A DNA stretch of 64,000 nt. Source: Flavobacterium sp. (GTDB lineage Bacteria; Bacteroidota; Bacteroidia; Flavobacteriales; Flavobacteriaceae). The notes under the pieces were generated by a model. The model did not search any database. It was not told where the DNA came from and saw nothing but the letters and a program-made list of their open reading frames with translations. The stretch is from assembly GCF_024642105.1 (NCBI RefSeq), contig NZ_JAHEBT010000001.1:177759-241758 (forward strand), read 5' to 3'. The position numbers and the translations under genes were made by a program. This document shows positions 26,215 to 36,700 of the stretch, piece after piece; the stretch's first letter is position 1; every line of letters starts with the position of its first letter.

Positions 26215-28311
26215 TTAGTTTTTTTGGTATTTCTTTTTCTTCAACATATCCGAAGCCGTTTGATAATACGAAACGGTTTCTTTAACTAAATCGGTTCTTT
26301 CTTTTTTCAACAAGACTTGGTCATAATAGAGTTGGTATTCAGGAGTCATTTTTTGGTCGGGTTTCAAACTTAATTGGAATTGTTTGACTTGTTGTTTTGG
26401 CGAAATAATAGTCAACACATTGTCTTTTATTAAACCTAAATCTTGGTAAGTAGCAATCAAAGCTCTTGGTTTATAATCAGATTGAAGTACGTCTTGTCCG
26501 TAAAATTTACTTTGGTAGTTGAAGTTCAATAATCCCATTACCGTTGGCATTAGATCAATTTGAGACATCAACTGGTTGTATTTTTGAGGTACAATAAAAC
26601 CAGGGCTATATACCATAGCTGGAATTCTGTATTTGTCTAATGGCAGTTCTGTTTTTCCGGCACTAGATGCACAATGGTCTGCTACAATTACGAAAACCGT
26701 ATTCTTAAACCAAGGCTGTTTTTTTGCCATTTCAAAAAATTGTCTCAAAGCATAATCAGTATATTTAACTCCGCCGTCTCTTGATTTGGCATCACCTGGA
26801 ATATCGATTTTATTGTTTGGATAAGTAAAAGGTCTGTGATTACTTACCGTCATCCAATGATTAAAGAAAGGCTTACCTGATTGTGCCTCGGTATTCATAA
26901 CCTGAATGGCTTTGTTTGCCATATCTTCATCGCAAACACCCCAAACATTAGCAAAGGTAATTTCGCTTGGATTCAATGATTTTTTATCGACTATAGCATA
27001 CCCATTTCCTGAGAAGAAGTCCTCCATATTATCAAAGAAAGCATCTCCACCGTACAAGTATTTTACATTGTATCCTTTTTGTTTGAAGACATTCCCCGTA
27101 GAGAATTTATTCTTATTGTCTTTTCGTTTTACCACACTTTCACCCGCCGTAGGAGGAAAGCAAAGCGTTACGGCTTCTAGTCCACGAACCGTTCGGTTTC
27201 CAACGGCATACAAATTGGTAAACTGTAAACTTTGGTTCGCTAACTCATCTAAAAACGGCGTGATGTTATTTTCGTTTCCGTAGGCTTTCATAAAATCAGC
27301 ACTGTAACTTTCAATTGTAATCAGTACTACATTTTTATGATTTTCTTGGCCTTTTCCAATAATTTGTCTAGACGTTGATTCATCAGTAATGCCAGGTATT
27401 TGCTCTTTCAAAGTAGCATACGCTTCTTGACTTGGCATCGTTTTGTAAAACTTAAAGTAATCCAATTCGCTATGAATGAATGCTAAATAGAATTTATAAA
27501 TTCCGTTCGACTGCAATTCATTGGTAAAGATGTTTTGAGAATTTTCTTTAGCCGCCAAATAAGGAATTGTAGCCAATGAAAGCGATAACATAACCAAATA
27601 CAATCCTGAAATTTTTATTTTTTCAGCAAAAGAAGGAATGGATTCAATGTAGTTTTTAGAACGCTTTATAATGAAATAAGTTATTGTTCCTGATATTAAA
27701 AAAAGTGTCGTAAAGATTGGAATAACAGGATAAGACTGCATGATGTTTCCAATCACTTCATTGGTGTAAACCAAATAATTTACAGCAATAAAATTGTATT
27801 TTACTCCAAATTCATTCCAAAAGAAAAATTCACTAATCGCATTTTGAAGAATCAAAGTGACAAAAAGAAATATAACAAATGAGAACAACCAAAAACGAAT
27901 GGTGTTTCTATATTTTGGCAGAAATAACAGCAATCCAAAAAGAAGTGTTTTTATACCAATAAATGCCATTCCTATTTCAGGTAAAGCACCTCCGTATTCA
28001 TTCAAAATAGTATTTCCAAAAGCCACATACAAAAACAAACAAACGAGTAGTCCAAAAATGATATATCCTGTTGGTTTTAGGTATTTTGAATTGGAAATAA
28101 AAATCAAATACAACCATAAAAAACCACTTAATACTGTAAAAACTAAACTGTCTGAAATAATTCCTAGAGTAAAAATTTTAATTGTATCTATCCAAGAAAA
28201 AGTAGCTTGTGTGATAGGATGAAATAATAATGTAACTCTTAAAACAAAGCTTACAATGATATAAAATAAAGTAAGGGTATAAAAAGGAGATAGTTTTTTT
28301 AGAAAAGACAT
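26215..28311 (-). CDS. LTA synthase family membrane sulfatase
   Basis: A 698-residue inner-membrane enzyme of the alkaline-phosphatase superfamily. Five or so N-terminal membrane helices (within 1-250) are followed by an extracytoplasmic sulfatase domain: ITIESYSADF with metal ligand Glu334, nucleophile Thr374 in GNRTVRGLE, then VFVIVADHC. Gram-positive relatives polymerise glycerol phosphate. Gram-negative relatives transfer phosphoethanolamine or glycerol phosphate to glycans or lipids. The start is placed at ATG 28311 (MSFLKK), since the upstream TTG at 28341 would lie on top of the promoter. It is monocistronic. The donor and acceptor are unknown. Confidence 0.85.
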   Translation of the reverse strand: MSFLKKLSPFYTLTLFYIIVSFVLRVTLLFHPITQATFSWIDTIKIFTLGIISDSLVFTVLSGFLWLYLIFISNSKYLKPTGYIIFGLLVCLFLYVAFGNTILNEYGGALPEIGMAFIGIKTLLFGLLLFLPKYRNTIRFWLFSFVIFLFVTLILQNAISEFFFWNEFGVKYNFIAVNYLVYTNEVIGNIMQSYPVIPIFTTLFLISGTITYFIIKRSKNYIESIPSFAEKIKISGLYLVMLSLSLATIPYLAAKENSQNIFTNELQSNGIYKFYLAFIHSELDYFKFYKTMPSQEAYATLKEQIPGITDESTSRQIIGKGQENHKNVVLITIESYSADFMKAYGNENNITPFLDELANQSLQFTNLYAVGNRTVRGLEAVTLCFPPTAGESVVKRKDNKNKFSTGNVFKQKGYNVKYLYGGDAFFDNMEDFFSGNGYAIVDKKSLNPSEITFANVWGVCDEDMANKAIQVMNTEAQSGKPFFNHWMTVSNHRPFTYPNNKIDIPGDAKSRDGGVKYTDYALRQFFEMAKKQPWFKNTVFVIVADHCASSAGKTELPLDKYRIPAMVYSPGFIVPQKYNQLMSQIDLMPTVMGLLNFNYQSKFYGQDVLQSDYKPRALIATYQDLGLIKDNVLTIISPKQQVKQFQLSLKPDQKMTPEYQLYYDQVLLKKERTDLVKETVSYYQTASDMLKKKKYQKN

Positions 28312-28328
28312 AATTAATTTATTTTTTG

Positions 28329-28358
28329 CAAAAATAAGCAATTTGAAAGGAATACAAA
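28329..28358 (-). promoter_or_regulatory. promoter of the LTA synthase-like gene
   Basis: On the minus strand TTTG (28358-28355) is followed after 18 bp by TATTTTTG (28336-28329), a match to both Bacteroidota promoter boxes. The -7 element ends 17 bp before ATG 28311, which supports that start codon. Confidence 0.6.
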
Positions 28359-28484
28359 CTGGTGTAAAATACGCAGGCTTAATTTATACTTAATAATTGT
28401 ATTGACTGTGCCAATTTCAAGAAATTAAAACTTAAGGTTCGCTTAAATTAAATTGCAACAAAAATAAAACAGTTGATTTTGAGT

Positions 28485-28492
28485 TACTTTTG
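28485..28492 (+). promoter_or_regulatory. -7 promoter element of the thioredoxin-apbE operon
   Basis: TACTTTTG matches TAnnTTTG and lies 31 bp before the first start codon of the operon. A spaced -33 TTTG is not obvious. Confidence 0.5.
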
Positions 28493-28523
28493 TGTAATTG
28501 TTTCATAATCTATCGTATATCAA

Positions 28524-28955
28524 ATGAAAAAAACAGTTTTATTTCTATTATTTTTTACTGCCTTAGGATATTCTCAAAATTGGAAAAGTTCTTTTGAAGA
28601 AGCCAAAAACCAAGCTTTAGCTGAAAATAAGAATATCGTTTTAGTTTTTTCGGGATCTGATTGGTGTGCGCCTTGTATAAAATTAGAAAAAACCGTTTGG
28701 CAATCTGCCGAGTTTAAAAAAGAATCAGAAACTAATTGGGTAATTTATAAAGCCGATTTTCCAAAGAAAAAAGCAAACCAATTAAGCCCAACTTTAACCG
28801 AAACAAATAAAAAGTTAGCTGAAAAATACAATGCATCGGGTAATTTTCCGTTGGTAATGTTATTAGATAAAACAGGAGCCGTTTTAGGAGTTGAAGGCTA
28901 TAAAAATTATACTGCTTCAGAATACATCAAATTAATTCATTCATTCGAAAAATAA
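28524..28955 (+). CDS. secreted thioredoxin-family protein
   Basis: A 143-residue periplasmic thioredoxin-like protein. The signal peptide is residues 1-17 (MKKTVLFLLFFTALGYS), and the redox motif is WCAPC with Cys48 and Cys51 in GSDWCAPCIKLE. Later NFPLVMLLDKTGAVLGVEGY supplies the cis-Pro region and last strands. It resembles the thioredoxin_7/DsbD-gamma-like group. The stop codon overlaps the apbE start by one base (TAATG), so it is the head of a coupled operon thioredoxin-apbE-DUF4266-DUF3570. A likely job is keeping the Cys pair of the DUF4266 lipoprotein, or another envelope partner, reduced. That is inference. Confidence 0.88.
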   Translation: MKKTVLFLLFFTALGYSQNWKSSFEEAKNQALAENKNIVLVFSGSDWCAPCIKLEKTVWQSAEFKKESETNWVIYKADFPKKKANQLSPTLTETNKKLAEKYNASGNFPLVMLLDKTGAVLGVEGYKNYTASEYIKLIHSFEK

Positions 28956-29941
28956 TGAAAAATAGTATTGTATTAGCTTTCTTAATTGTCAGTTTCTATT
29001 CTTTTGGACAAATAGAATACAAACGAAAGGTGTCTATGTTAGGAAGCCCTTTTGAGATTACAGTGGTATCCAAAGACTCTGTAGAAGGTAAACAATTCAC
29101 AGATTTAGCCATAGCTGAAGTGAAACGTATTGAAAACCAAATATCCGATTGGATTCCAACTACCCCAATTTCATTGGTAAACAAAAATGCTGGAATACAA
29201 GCTATAAAAGTAGATTCAGAAGTATTTGATTTAGTAGAAAGAGCCATTAAAATTTCACAACTAACTGATGGAGCTTTTGATATTTCGTATGCCTCAATGG
29301 ATAAAATTTGGAAATTTGATGGAAGTATGACCACTATGCCTACAGAGGAAATGATTAAAAAATCGGTGGCTAAAATTGGGTATAAAAACATCATTTTGGA
29401 TAAATCCAATCAAACAATTTTCTTACAACTAGCAGGAATGAAATTAGGCCTTGGCGGAATTGGACAGGGTTATATTGCCGATAAAGTTAGAGATTTATTA
29501 GTGACTAATGGTTGTAAGTCTGGTATTGTAAATGTATCAGGCGATATTAATGCCTGGGGAAAACAAATCAATGGAAAACCCTGGACAATTGGAATCATTA
29601 ATCCAATGAACAAAAATAAAGTGTTTTCCACTTTTCCTTTAGAAAACAGTTCTGTAGAAACTTCAGGGAATTATGAAAAATATGTAATGTTCAACGGAAT
29701 TCGTTATTCGCACATTATTGATCCAAGAACGGGTTATCCAGCACAAGGAGTGGTGAGCGTTTCTGTATTTGCCAAACAAACTGAAATTGCTGATGCTTTA
29801 GCCACAGGGATCTTTGTCTTAGGAGTCGAAGTTGGATTAAATTTAGTAAACCAATTAAAAGGAATTGAATGTATCATTGTCGATGATAAAGGAAAAATTC
29901 ATTCGTCAAAAGGAATTGATATTAAAAAATACAACAAATAA
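28955..29941 (+). CDS. apbE: FAD:protein FMN transferase ApbE
   Basis: This 328-residue periplasmic enzyme transfers FMN from FAD to a Ser or Thr of partner proteins. It has a signal peptide (1-18) without a lipobox Cys. The family motifs are GAFDIS (106-111), GGIGQGYIADKV (167-178), NVSGDINAWG (193-202), HIIDPRTGYP (253-262) and the Mg-site block ADALATGIFVLG (279-290). It is complete and normal in length. It is translationally coupled to the thioredoxin gene and precedes DUF4266 by 3 bp. No Nqr/Rnf operon or FMN-bind domain protein is adjacent, so its target is likely to be in this operon. Confidence 0.95.
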   Translation: MKNSIVLAFLIVSFYSFGQIEYKRKVSMLGSPFEITVVSKDSVEGKQFTDLAIAEVKRIENQISDWIPTTPISLVNKNAGIQAIKVDSEVFDLVERAIKISQLTDGAFDISYASMDKIWKFDGSMTTMPTEEMIKKSVAKIGYKNIILDKSNQTIFLQLAGMKLGLGGIGQGYIADKVRDLLVTNGCKSGIVNVSGDINAWGKQINGKPWTIGIINPMNKNKVFSTFPLENSSVETSGNYEKYVMFNGIRYSHIIDPRTGYPAQGVVSVSVFAKQTEIADALATGIFVLGVEVGLNLVNQLKGIECIIVDDKGKIHSSKGIDIKKYNK

Positions 29942-29944
29942 GAA

Positions 29945-30154
29945 ATGAAAAATATAAGCTTGGCCTTGTTTATTCTTTTATTAATGCAGTCTTGTACTAT
30001 TGTTAAAGAATATGAAAAAGAAAAAATCAACGATGTCGATATGAAATTAGCCGCTCGAACCGCAGAAAAATATGAAACTACTTTTCAAGTCTATAGAGAA
30101 GCTGCAGCTGGAGCTAATGGAGGAAAGTCGGGTGGAGGATGCGGTTGCAACTAA
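29945..30154 (+). CDS. DUF4266 small lipoprotein with CGCN tail
   Basis: A 69-residue lipoprotein. The signal ends LLMQSC with Cys17 as the lipidation site (a loose Bacteroidota lipobox). The mature part is a charged helix (TIVKEYEKEKINDVDMKLA) followed by a small-residue segment AAAGANGGKSGGG and a terminal Cys66-Gly-Cys68-Asn. This matches DUF4266, whose hallmark is the Gly-rich CGC end. Such a tail suggests metal or thiol chemistry at the membrane surface, but no biochemical role is established. It lies between apbE and the DUF3570 barrel, which starts 26 bp downstream. Confidence 0.82.
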   Translation: MKNISLALFILLLMQSCTIVKEYEKEKINDVDMKLAARTAEKYETTFQVYREAAAGANGGKSGGGCGCN

Positions 30155-30180
30155 TTATTAATTTTGGTATGACTTTATCA

Positions 30181-31653
30181 ATGAAAAAATATACTACAAT
30201 TTTGTTTCTGTTTTTTATCACTTGTATTTATTCGCAAGGAAGTAAGCAACCCACATTCAAAAAAAGGGTGTTAGAAAGTACGGAAGTAGATTTCTTGGCT
30301 AGTTATTATAAACAGGACGGTTCAAAATCATCTGTTACAGGAGGAATTGGAACAGAAAAGCTAACTGATGTTGCATCTAATATTACTGTAGCAATGCCTT
30401 TGAATGATGACGATGTTTTGACCATTGATGCTGGAATTTCAGCCTATTCTTCAGCGTCATCAAGCAATATAAATCCGTTCAATGCTTCAGGTGCTTCTGG
30501 AAATAGTAATAATTCCGGTGCCTCAGGAAATGACGACGATGACGACAAAAGAGCTAATACTAAAGCAACGTCAGCTACAGGACCTTATGGCACACCATGG
30601 CAAGCATCTTCAGGAGCTTCTAAAAGTGATCAATTAGTTTCTGTCATGGCAAATTATAGTCATAGTAGTGATTCAAGGAATTTTATTTGGAATGCTGACG
30701 TTTCATTTTCAAATGAATACGATTATACCTCTGCTGGATTTGGTGGAGGAATTGCAGCGCTTTTTAATGAAAAAAATACAGAGATAAATATAAAAGCGAA
30801 TGTATATTTAGACCAATGGCGCCCCATTTATCCAACAGAACTTCACGAGTATTCAAAATATGGCACTAACTTTTTAAATCAAGGTTATTTTAGCGGAGTA
30901 ACTGTCTACAATGAAAACGGGATTTCAGCCACAGAAACGTATCTTCCTACTAAATTTAAGGATTTAGCTTTGACCAATAGAAATTCCTATTCGGCTTCTA
31001 TTGGCTTTTCTCAAATCCTAACTACACGATTCCAGTTTTCAGTTTTCTTTGATGTTTTGCAACAACAAGGATTATTGTCAACACCTTACCACCGAATTTA
31101 TTTTGCCGATAAAACCAATTTTTTTATTGGTCAATCACAGTATATAGCGAATTATGAAAACACTACTAATACCGGCGTATTTAAATTAGCCGACGATATA
31201 GAACGATTGCCAGATACCCGTTTTAAATTGCCTATTGGAGCTCGTCTTAATTATTATATTAATGAATATTTAGTATTACGTACGTATTACAGATATTATT
31301 CAGATGATTGGGATATACAAGCCCATACAGCAAGTGTAGAATTACCAATCAAATTATCCGACAAATTTACTGTGTTTCCAACATTTCGCTATTATAAACA
31401 AACGGCTTCCAAGTTTTATGCTCCATACGAAAAACACTTTTCTACAGAACAATATTATACATCTGACCCAGATTTAGCTACCTTTGATACCAAGCAATTC
31501 GGATTTGGAATTAATTATACTGATATTTTTGCTTCAGCTAAAATTTGGCAATTCGGACTTAAAAATATCGATTTTAGATTCCATCAATACGAACGGACTG
31601 ATAGACTCAAGGCGAGTATAGCCACAATTGCTTTTAAATTTATTATGCAATAA
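30181..31653 (+). CDS. DUF3570 outer-membrane beta-barrel-like protein
   Basis: A 490-residue protein. The start is placed at ATG 30181, where a signal peptide begins (MKKYTTILFLFFITCIYSQG). The open frame reaches back to 30139 but adds no plausible leader. After the signal, KKRVLESTEVDFLASYYKQDGS opens the DUF3570 family. Alternating aromatic strands throughout and a final SIATIAFKFIMQ strand suggest an outer-membrane barrel. Residues 88-150 are a low-complexity insertion holding three SGAS motifs (103-106, 112-115, 144-147) and five consecutive Asp (118-122). The SGAS motifs resemble the core of ApbE target sites. It is the fourth gene of the operon. Confidence 0.82.
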   Translation: MKKYTTILFLFFITCIYSQGSKQPTFKKRVLESTEVDFLASYYKQDGSKSSVTGGIGTEKLTDVASNITVAMPLNDDDVLTIDAGISAYSSASSSNINPFNASGASGNSNNSGASGNDDDDDKRANTKATSATGPYGTPWQASSGASKSDQLVSVMANYSHSSDSRNFIWNADVSFSNEYDYTSAGFGGGIAALFNEKNTEINIKANVYLDQWRPIYPTELHEYSKYGTNFLNQGYFSGVTVYNENGISATETYLPTKFKDLALTNRNSYSASIGFSQILTTRFQFSVFFDVLQQQGLLSTPYHRIYFADKTNFFIGQSQYIANYENTTNTGVFKLADDIERLPDTRFKLPIGARLNYYINEYLVLRTYYRYYSDDWDIQAHTASVELPIKLSDKFTVFPTFRYYKQTASKFYAPYEKHFSTEQYYTSDPDLATFDTKQFGFGINYTDIFASAKIWQFGLKNIDFRFHQYERTDRLKASIATIAFKFIMQ

Positions 31654-31667
31654 ATCTATTTTAACTA

Positions 31668-32330
31668 ATGCGCATACTACTAGTAGAAGACGAAGCCGGG
31701 ATTGTTCAATTCTTACAACAAGGATTGGAAGAAGAAGGCTATTCTATTACTACTGCATCTGATGGAGAATTGGGTTTAAAATTACTTTTGAACGAAGATT
31801 TTGATTTGGTTTTATTGGATTGGATGTTACCAAAAATAACAGGAATAGAAATTTGTAAAAGCTTTCGGGAAATAGATAAAACAACACCTGTCATTTTTTT
31901 GACCGCTAAAGACACCGTTCAAGAAACCATTGAAGGTCTTCAAGCAGGAGCCAATGACTACATCAAAAAGCCATTTAGTTTTGACGAATTGGTAGAAAGA
32001 ATTAAAATTCATTTTCGAAATAGTGAAGCAACTCAAATTTTATCATTAGGTCCAATTGAAATTAACCTGAATAAACACCTAGTATCTTCTTATAATAATG
32101 AGGTGACTCTAACACATCGTGAATTTGAATTATTGTGTTATCTAGTTAAAAATAAAGGGACAGTTTGTACCCGAACTCAAATAATAGAAGATGTTTGGGA
32201 CATTCATTTTGATTATGACACAGGGGTAATTGATGTTTTTATGAATTCCATTCGCAAAAAATTAAATTTAAAAAAAGAAGACGATTATATCAAGACTATT
32301 CGTGGTGTAGGGTATATAGCAAACGACTAA
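31668..32330 (+). CDS. OmpR/PhoB-family response regulator
   Basis: A 220-residue regulator. The receiver domain has the acidic pair Glu7-Asp8, phospho-acceptor Asp51 in VLLDWMLPKITG, and Lys in YIKKPFSF. The C-terminal winged helix (from about 122) contains LTHREFELLCYLVKNKG and YDTGVIDVFMNSIRKKL, ending IKTIRGVGYI, all typical of OmpR/PhoB/CusR-type DNA-binding domains. It begins 14 bp after the DUF3570 gene and ends 3 bp before the histidine kinase, so it is likely part of the same transcript. By position it would control the metal-efflux genes downstream. Confidence 0.93.
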   Translation: MRILLVEDEAGIVQFLQQGLEEEGYSITTASDGELGLKLLLNEDFDLVLLDWMLPKITGIEICKSFREIDKTTPVIFLTAKDTVQETIEGLQAGANDYIKKPFSFDELVERIKIHFRNSEATQILSLGPIEINLNKHLVSSYNNEVTLTHREFELLCYLVKNKGTVCTRTQIIEDVWDIHFDYDTGVIDVFMNSIRKKLNLKKEDDYIKTIRGVGYIAND

Positions 32331-32333
32331 TTC

Positions 32334-33734
32334 ATGCAACAACTTTCTTTCAAAAATAGAATTGCTTCACTTTATATCATTACAACTGCCTTGTTAATCG
32401 CAGTGGTCTTTTTTGTGATTTATTTTAGTGTAAGTTTTAGCGTATATAGTCACGTAAATGATGATATTCAATCAGAATCGGCAAAGCACTTAACAGAAAT
32501 AGCGGTAAGTGATACTAATTTCCACTTAATTCATAAAGAGGAGTGGATGGAAAGAGAACACAATACCATAGATGTGAATCCTGTTTTTGTACAATTTATT
32601 GATGAGAACAAACAATTAGTCGAAAAGTCACCTAATTTAAAGCGAAGTAATCTTCAATTCAACTCGCAAATCCCTTTTAGCCAATTATTTGATTATAAAT
32701 TAGAAGGAAAATCGATTCGCCAAATTCAATTACCTATCTATCAAGAGCAAAAGATTGTAGGATATTTAATGGTAGCCATGTCATTAGAAAACTCATACAT
32801 GGTATTGAATGATCTATTAGAAGTGTTACTAATTGCTTACCCATCGATATTAGCCATCTTATTTATCATAGCACGATTAATTGCGGGTAGAAGTATAAAG
32901 CCTATTAACTCAATAATAACTACTTCTAATGCCATTACAAAAGATAATTTGAAGTCCCGAATTCCTTTGCCAAAAACAAAAGATGAATTATATGTTCTTT
33001 CTAAAACAATCAATAACTTATTGAATCGATTAGAAACTGCTATTGAACGTGAAAAACAATTTACTTCTGATGCGTCTCATGAACTACGAACACCTTTAAC
33101 AGTGATAAAAGGAACTTTAGAAGTCTTAGTTAGAAAACCAAGAACTACAGTAGAATACGAAGAAAAAATTAATTTCTGTGTGACCGAAGTAGATCGCTTG
33201 AATCATTTAGTAGACCAATTATTGTTGTTAGCTCGCTATGAAAATGAAAATCAATCGTTAAAAATAGAATCTGTTCATTTGAATAGAGTGTTGGAAGATG
33301 CTATAGCCAGACAATTGGTGTTAATCGAATCGAAGGGAATTCAAATCATCCCTTCATTTGAAGGAGATATTTATTTTGATACAGACCTTCATTTATTCTC
33401 TATAATTATTGATAATTTGATTTCCAATGCACTGAAATATTCTAAAGAAAATAGCAAGACAGAAATTCAGTTGAAAAAAAGAGACAATCAAATAGAATGT
33501 ATTGTTTCAGACTCTGGAATTGGGATTCCAAAAGCTGATTTAGAAAAAGTATTCCAACCTTTCTTTCGTTCAAAAGCCATACACCATCCTGAAATTAAAG
33601 GAATTGGAATCGGTTTGTCTATTGTGCAACGTTTATGCTCTTTACTTTCTATAGTGGTAAAAATAACCAGCGAAGAAGGTATTGGTACAAAAGTTATCCT
33701 AACTATGTCAAATAAAGACTTAAGTAATTCTTAA
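32334..33734 (+). CDS. sensor histidine kinase
   Basis: A 466-residue inner-membrane kinase. Two membrane helices (about 12-34 and 162-184) flank a periplasmic sensor domain of about 125 residues with scattered His residues (HLIHKEE, REHNT). A HAMP linker (about 184-236) leads to the dimerisation helix with phospho-His249 in SDASHELRTPL, and the ATPase part has N-box IIDNLISNALKYS, SDSGIGIP and GIGIGLSIV. The layout matches CusS-type heavy-metal sensors. It follows the response regulator by 3 bp and precedes the RND pump by 53 bp. Confidence 0.92.
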   Translation: MQQLSFKNRIASLYIITTALLIAVVFFVIYFSVSFSVYSHVNDDIQSESAKHLTEIAVSDTNFHLIHKEEWMEREHNTIDVNPVFVQFIDENKQLVEKSPNLKRSNLQFNSQIPFSQLFDYKLEGKSIRQIQLPIYQEQKIVGYLMVAMSLENSYMVLNDLLEVLLIAYPSILAILFIIARLIAGRSIKPINSIITTSNAITKDNLKSRIPLPKTKDELYVLSKTINNLLNRLETAIEREKQFTSDASHELRTPLTVIKGTLEVLVRKPRTTVEYEEKINFCVTEVDRLNHLVDQLLLLARYENENQSLKIESVHLNRVLEDAIARQLVLIESKGIQIIPSFEGDIYFDTDLHLFSIIIDNLISNALKYSKENSKTEIQLKKRDNQIECIVSDSGIGIPKADLEKVFQPFFRSKAIHHPEIKGIGIGLSIVQRLCSLLSIVVKITSEEGIGTKVILTMSNKDLSNS

Positions 33735-33787
33735 GAAAAGACAACTATTTATGTTCTATTTTTGAAGATTATAAATAGAACTGCAAG

Positions 33788-36700
33788 ATGCTCGAAAAAA
33801 TCATAGCCTTTAGCTTAAAAAACAAACTCATTATTTTGCTATTTACTCTTGGAGTATTTGGTTTTGGAATCTATTCTGTATTCCAAATTTCAATTGGAGC
33901 TGTTCCTGATGTAACCAATAATCAAGTTCAAGTTATTACCACTTCGCGCAATCTTTCCACACAAGATATTGAACAATTCATTACTTATCCAGTAGAGATT
34001 GAAATGGCCAATTTACCTGGCGTGAAAGAAATTCGTTCGATTTCAAAATTTGGTTTATCAGTAGTAACGATTGTTTTTGAGGATAATTTAGGTACTTATT
34101 TACCAAGACAATTAATTGCTGAAAAAATAAAAACAGCTTCTGAGAAAATCCCTGAAGGTTTTGGAACACCAGAAATGGGACCTATTACAACGGGCTTAGG
34201 AGAGATTTACCAATATACATTAGAAGTTAAACCTGAATTCAAGCACAATTATACTGTTGCCGATTTAAGAACCATTCAAGATTGGTTAGTAAAACGTCAA
34301 TTATCTGGAATTAAAGGAGTAGTTGAAATCAATACTTGGGGTGGTTATTTGAAACAATATGAAATTGCCATTAGTCCAGCTAGTCTAAAAGCGATGAATA
34401 TTAGTATGACGGAGGTTTTTACTGCTTTGGAAAAAAACAATAGTATTGCGGGAGGAGCTTATATCGAAAAAGTGAACCAAAGTTATTTCATTCGTGGAGA
34501 AGGAAAGGTAAAATCTTTAGAAGATATTGAAAACATTGTGGTGAAGAATACCAATGGAATGCCTGTCTATGTTAAAAACATTGCTGCAGTAAACTTTGGT
34601 CACGCTAACCGATTTGGCGCTATTACTGGCAATGGAGAAGGAGAGAAGGTGTTAGGACAAGTAATGATGCTAAAAGGAGGGAACTCCAAACAAGTCATTA
34701 CAGATGTTAAAAATCGAGTAACCGAAATTCAAAAGCATTTACCTGAAGGGGTCTATATTAATGGATTCTTGGAACGAAGCGAATTGGTTGGTAAAACTAC
34801 TTTTACTGTAGCTGAAAACCTCATTTTAGGCTGTCTTATTGTAATTTTTGTAGTAGTCTTGTTATTAGGAAACTGGCGTTCTGGCTTAGTGGTGGCATCC
34901 GTTATTCCGCTTTGTTTATTATTTGCCATTTCTTTTATGAATATTTTTGGCATTGATGCCAATTTAATGAGTTTAGGAGCCATTGATTTTGGAATTATCA
35001 TTGATGGAGCTGTAATTATTGTAGAATTTATTGCATTTCAAATAGCACACAAGTCGGCTCATTTAGCTTTGCTTCCAAAAGAAGAACAGCAGATTGAAAT
35101 TGACCAAATCACTTTCAAAAGTGCTTCTAAAATGATGAATTCGGCTGTTTTTGGCCAATTGATTATTCTAATCGTTTTTATCCCGATTTTGTCTTTATCC
35201 GGAATTGAAGGTAAAATGTTCAAGCCTATGGCAATGACATTTAGTTTTGCTTTGCTTGGCGCGATGTTATTCTGTTTTACCTATGTGCCAGTGGTTTCTT
35301 CTTTATTTTTGAAACCAAAGGAAGAAAATCCAAATTCATTTTCGCACAGACTGATTCAGAAATTGAATTCGTGGTATACGCCTATAATCACTTGGGCTTT
35401 GGCCAATACCAAAAAAGTCTTGTACGGTGCTTTTGGGCTTTTGGTTTTTGCTATCGTATTATTCAGTACTATGGGAGGCGAGTTTATTCCAACACTAGAC
35501 GAAGGCGATTTTGTGATTCAACCCGTTTTAAAAACAGGAACTTCTTTGACAAAAACAATTGCCACCACGACTAAGATTGAAAAAATTATCTTGAAAAATT
35601 TCCCCGAAGTAAATCAAGTTGTCAGTAGGATAGGGGCTGCCGAAGTTCCAACCGACCCAATGTCCATGGAAGAAAGTGATGTCATTGTAAAATTAAAACC
35701 CAAATCAGAATGGGTTTCGGCTACCACCAAAGACGAATTAGCCGATAAAATCAAATTGGCATTAGAAGCTCAAATTCCGAATATGGAAATTGAATTTACA
35801 CAACCTATCGAAATGCGTTTTAACGAATTAGTTTCAGGTACACGTTCGGATGTGGCAGTAAAAATATTTGGAGAAAACTTAGATGTTTTGGCACAAAAAG
35901 CACACGAAATTGAGAAAGCTATCAAAAATGTAGAAGGAGCATCAGACATTATTATCGAAAAAACAGAAGGTTTACCACAAATGTTTGTGCAATATGATCG
36001 TTCTAAAATTGCTCGTTATGGATTGAATATTACTGATTTGAACGAGATGATTGCTTTAAGTTTTGCAGGAAAAACAGTAGGTAATGTCTTTGAAGGAGAA
36101 AAACGTTTTGATATGGTAGTGCGCTTAAATGAAGGTAATCGTCATGATATTGAAGACTTAAAAAACTTATATGTTTCGACTCCCAATGGTCAACAAATTC
36201 CGTTAAGTGAGTTAGCAACTATTGAATACACCCAAGGACCGGCAAAAATTTCGAGAGACAATACCAATCGTAGAATTGTAGTTGGAATTAATGTAAGAAA
36301 TCGCGATTTACAAAGTGTTGTAACCGATATCCAGAAAATAGTGGATACTAAAATTAAACTTCCTGCAGGCTATTCCGTAAAATATGGAGGTCAATTTGAA
36401 AATCTTCAATCTGCCAAAGCTCGTTTATTGATTGCAGTACCAATTGCTTTATTTTTAATTTTCATCCTATTGTATTTTGCTTTTGGCTCTATTAAAGAGG
36501 CTTTGATGGTGTATTCAGCAATACCGCTTTCTGCCGTGGGTGGCATCCTATTTTTATGGATACGTGACCTCCCTTTTAGTATTTCTGCAGGAGTTGGATT
36601 TATTGCACTTTTTGGAATTGCAGTTTTAAATGGAATTGTGTTGATTGAGCATTTTAAAGAACTCAAACACCACGGAATGAAAGATATGGACGAATTAATT

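Noticed and set aside
28312..28341. Ten-residue upstream extension of the LTA synthase-like protein
   Set aside because: It needs a TTG start and overlaps the predicted -7 promoter element at 28329-28336.
30139..30180. Upstream extension of the DUF3570 protein overlapping the DUF4266 stop
   Set aside because: The signal peptide clearly begins at ATG 30181. The extension would bury it behind 14 residues.
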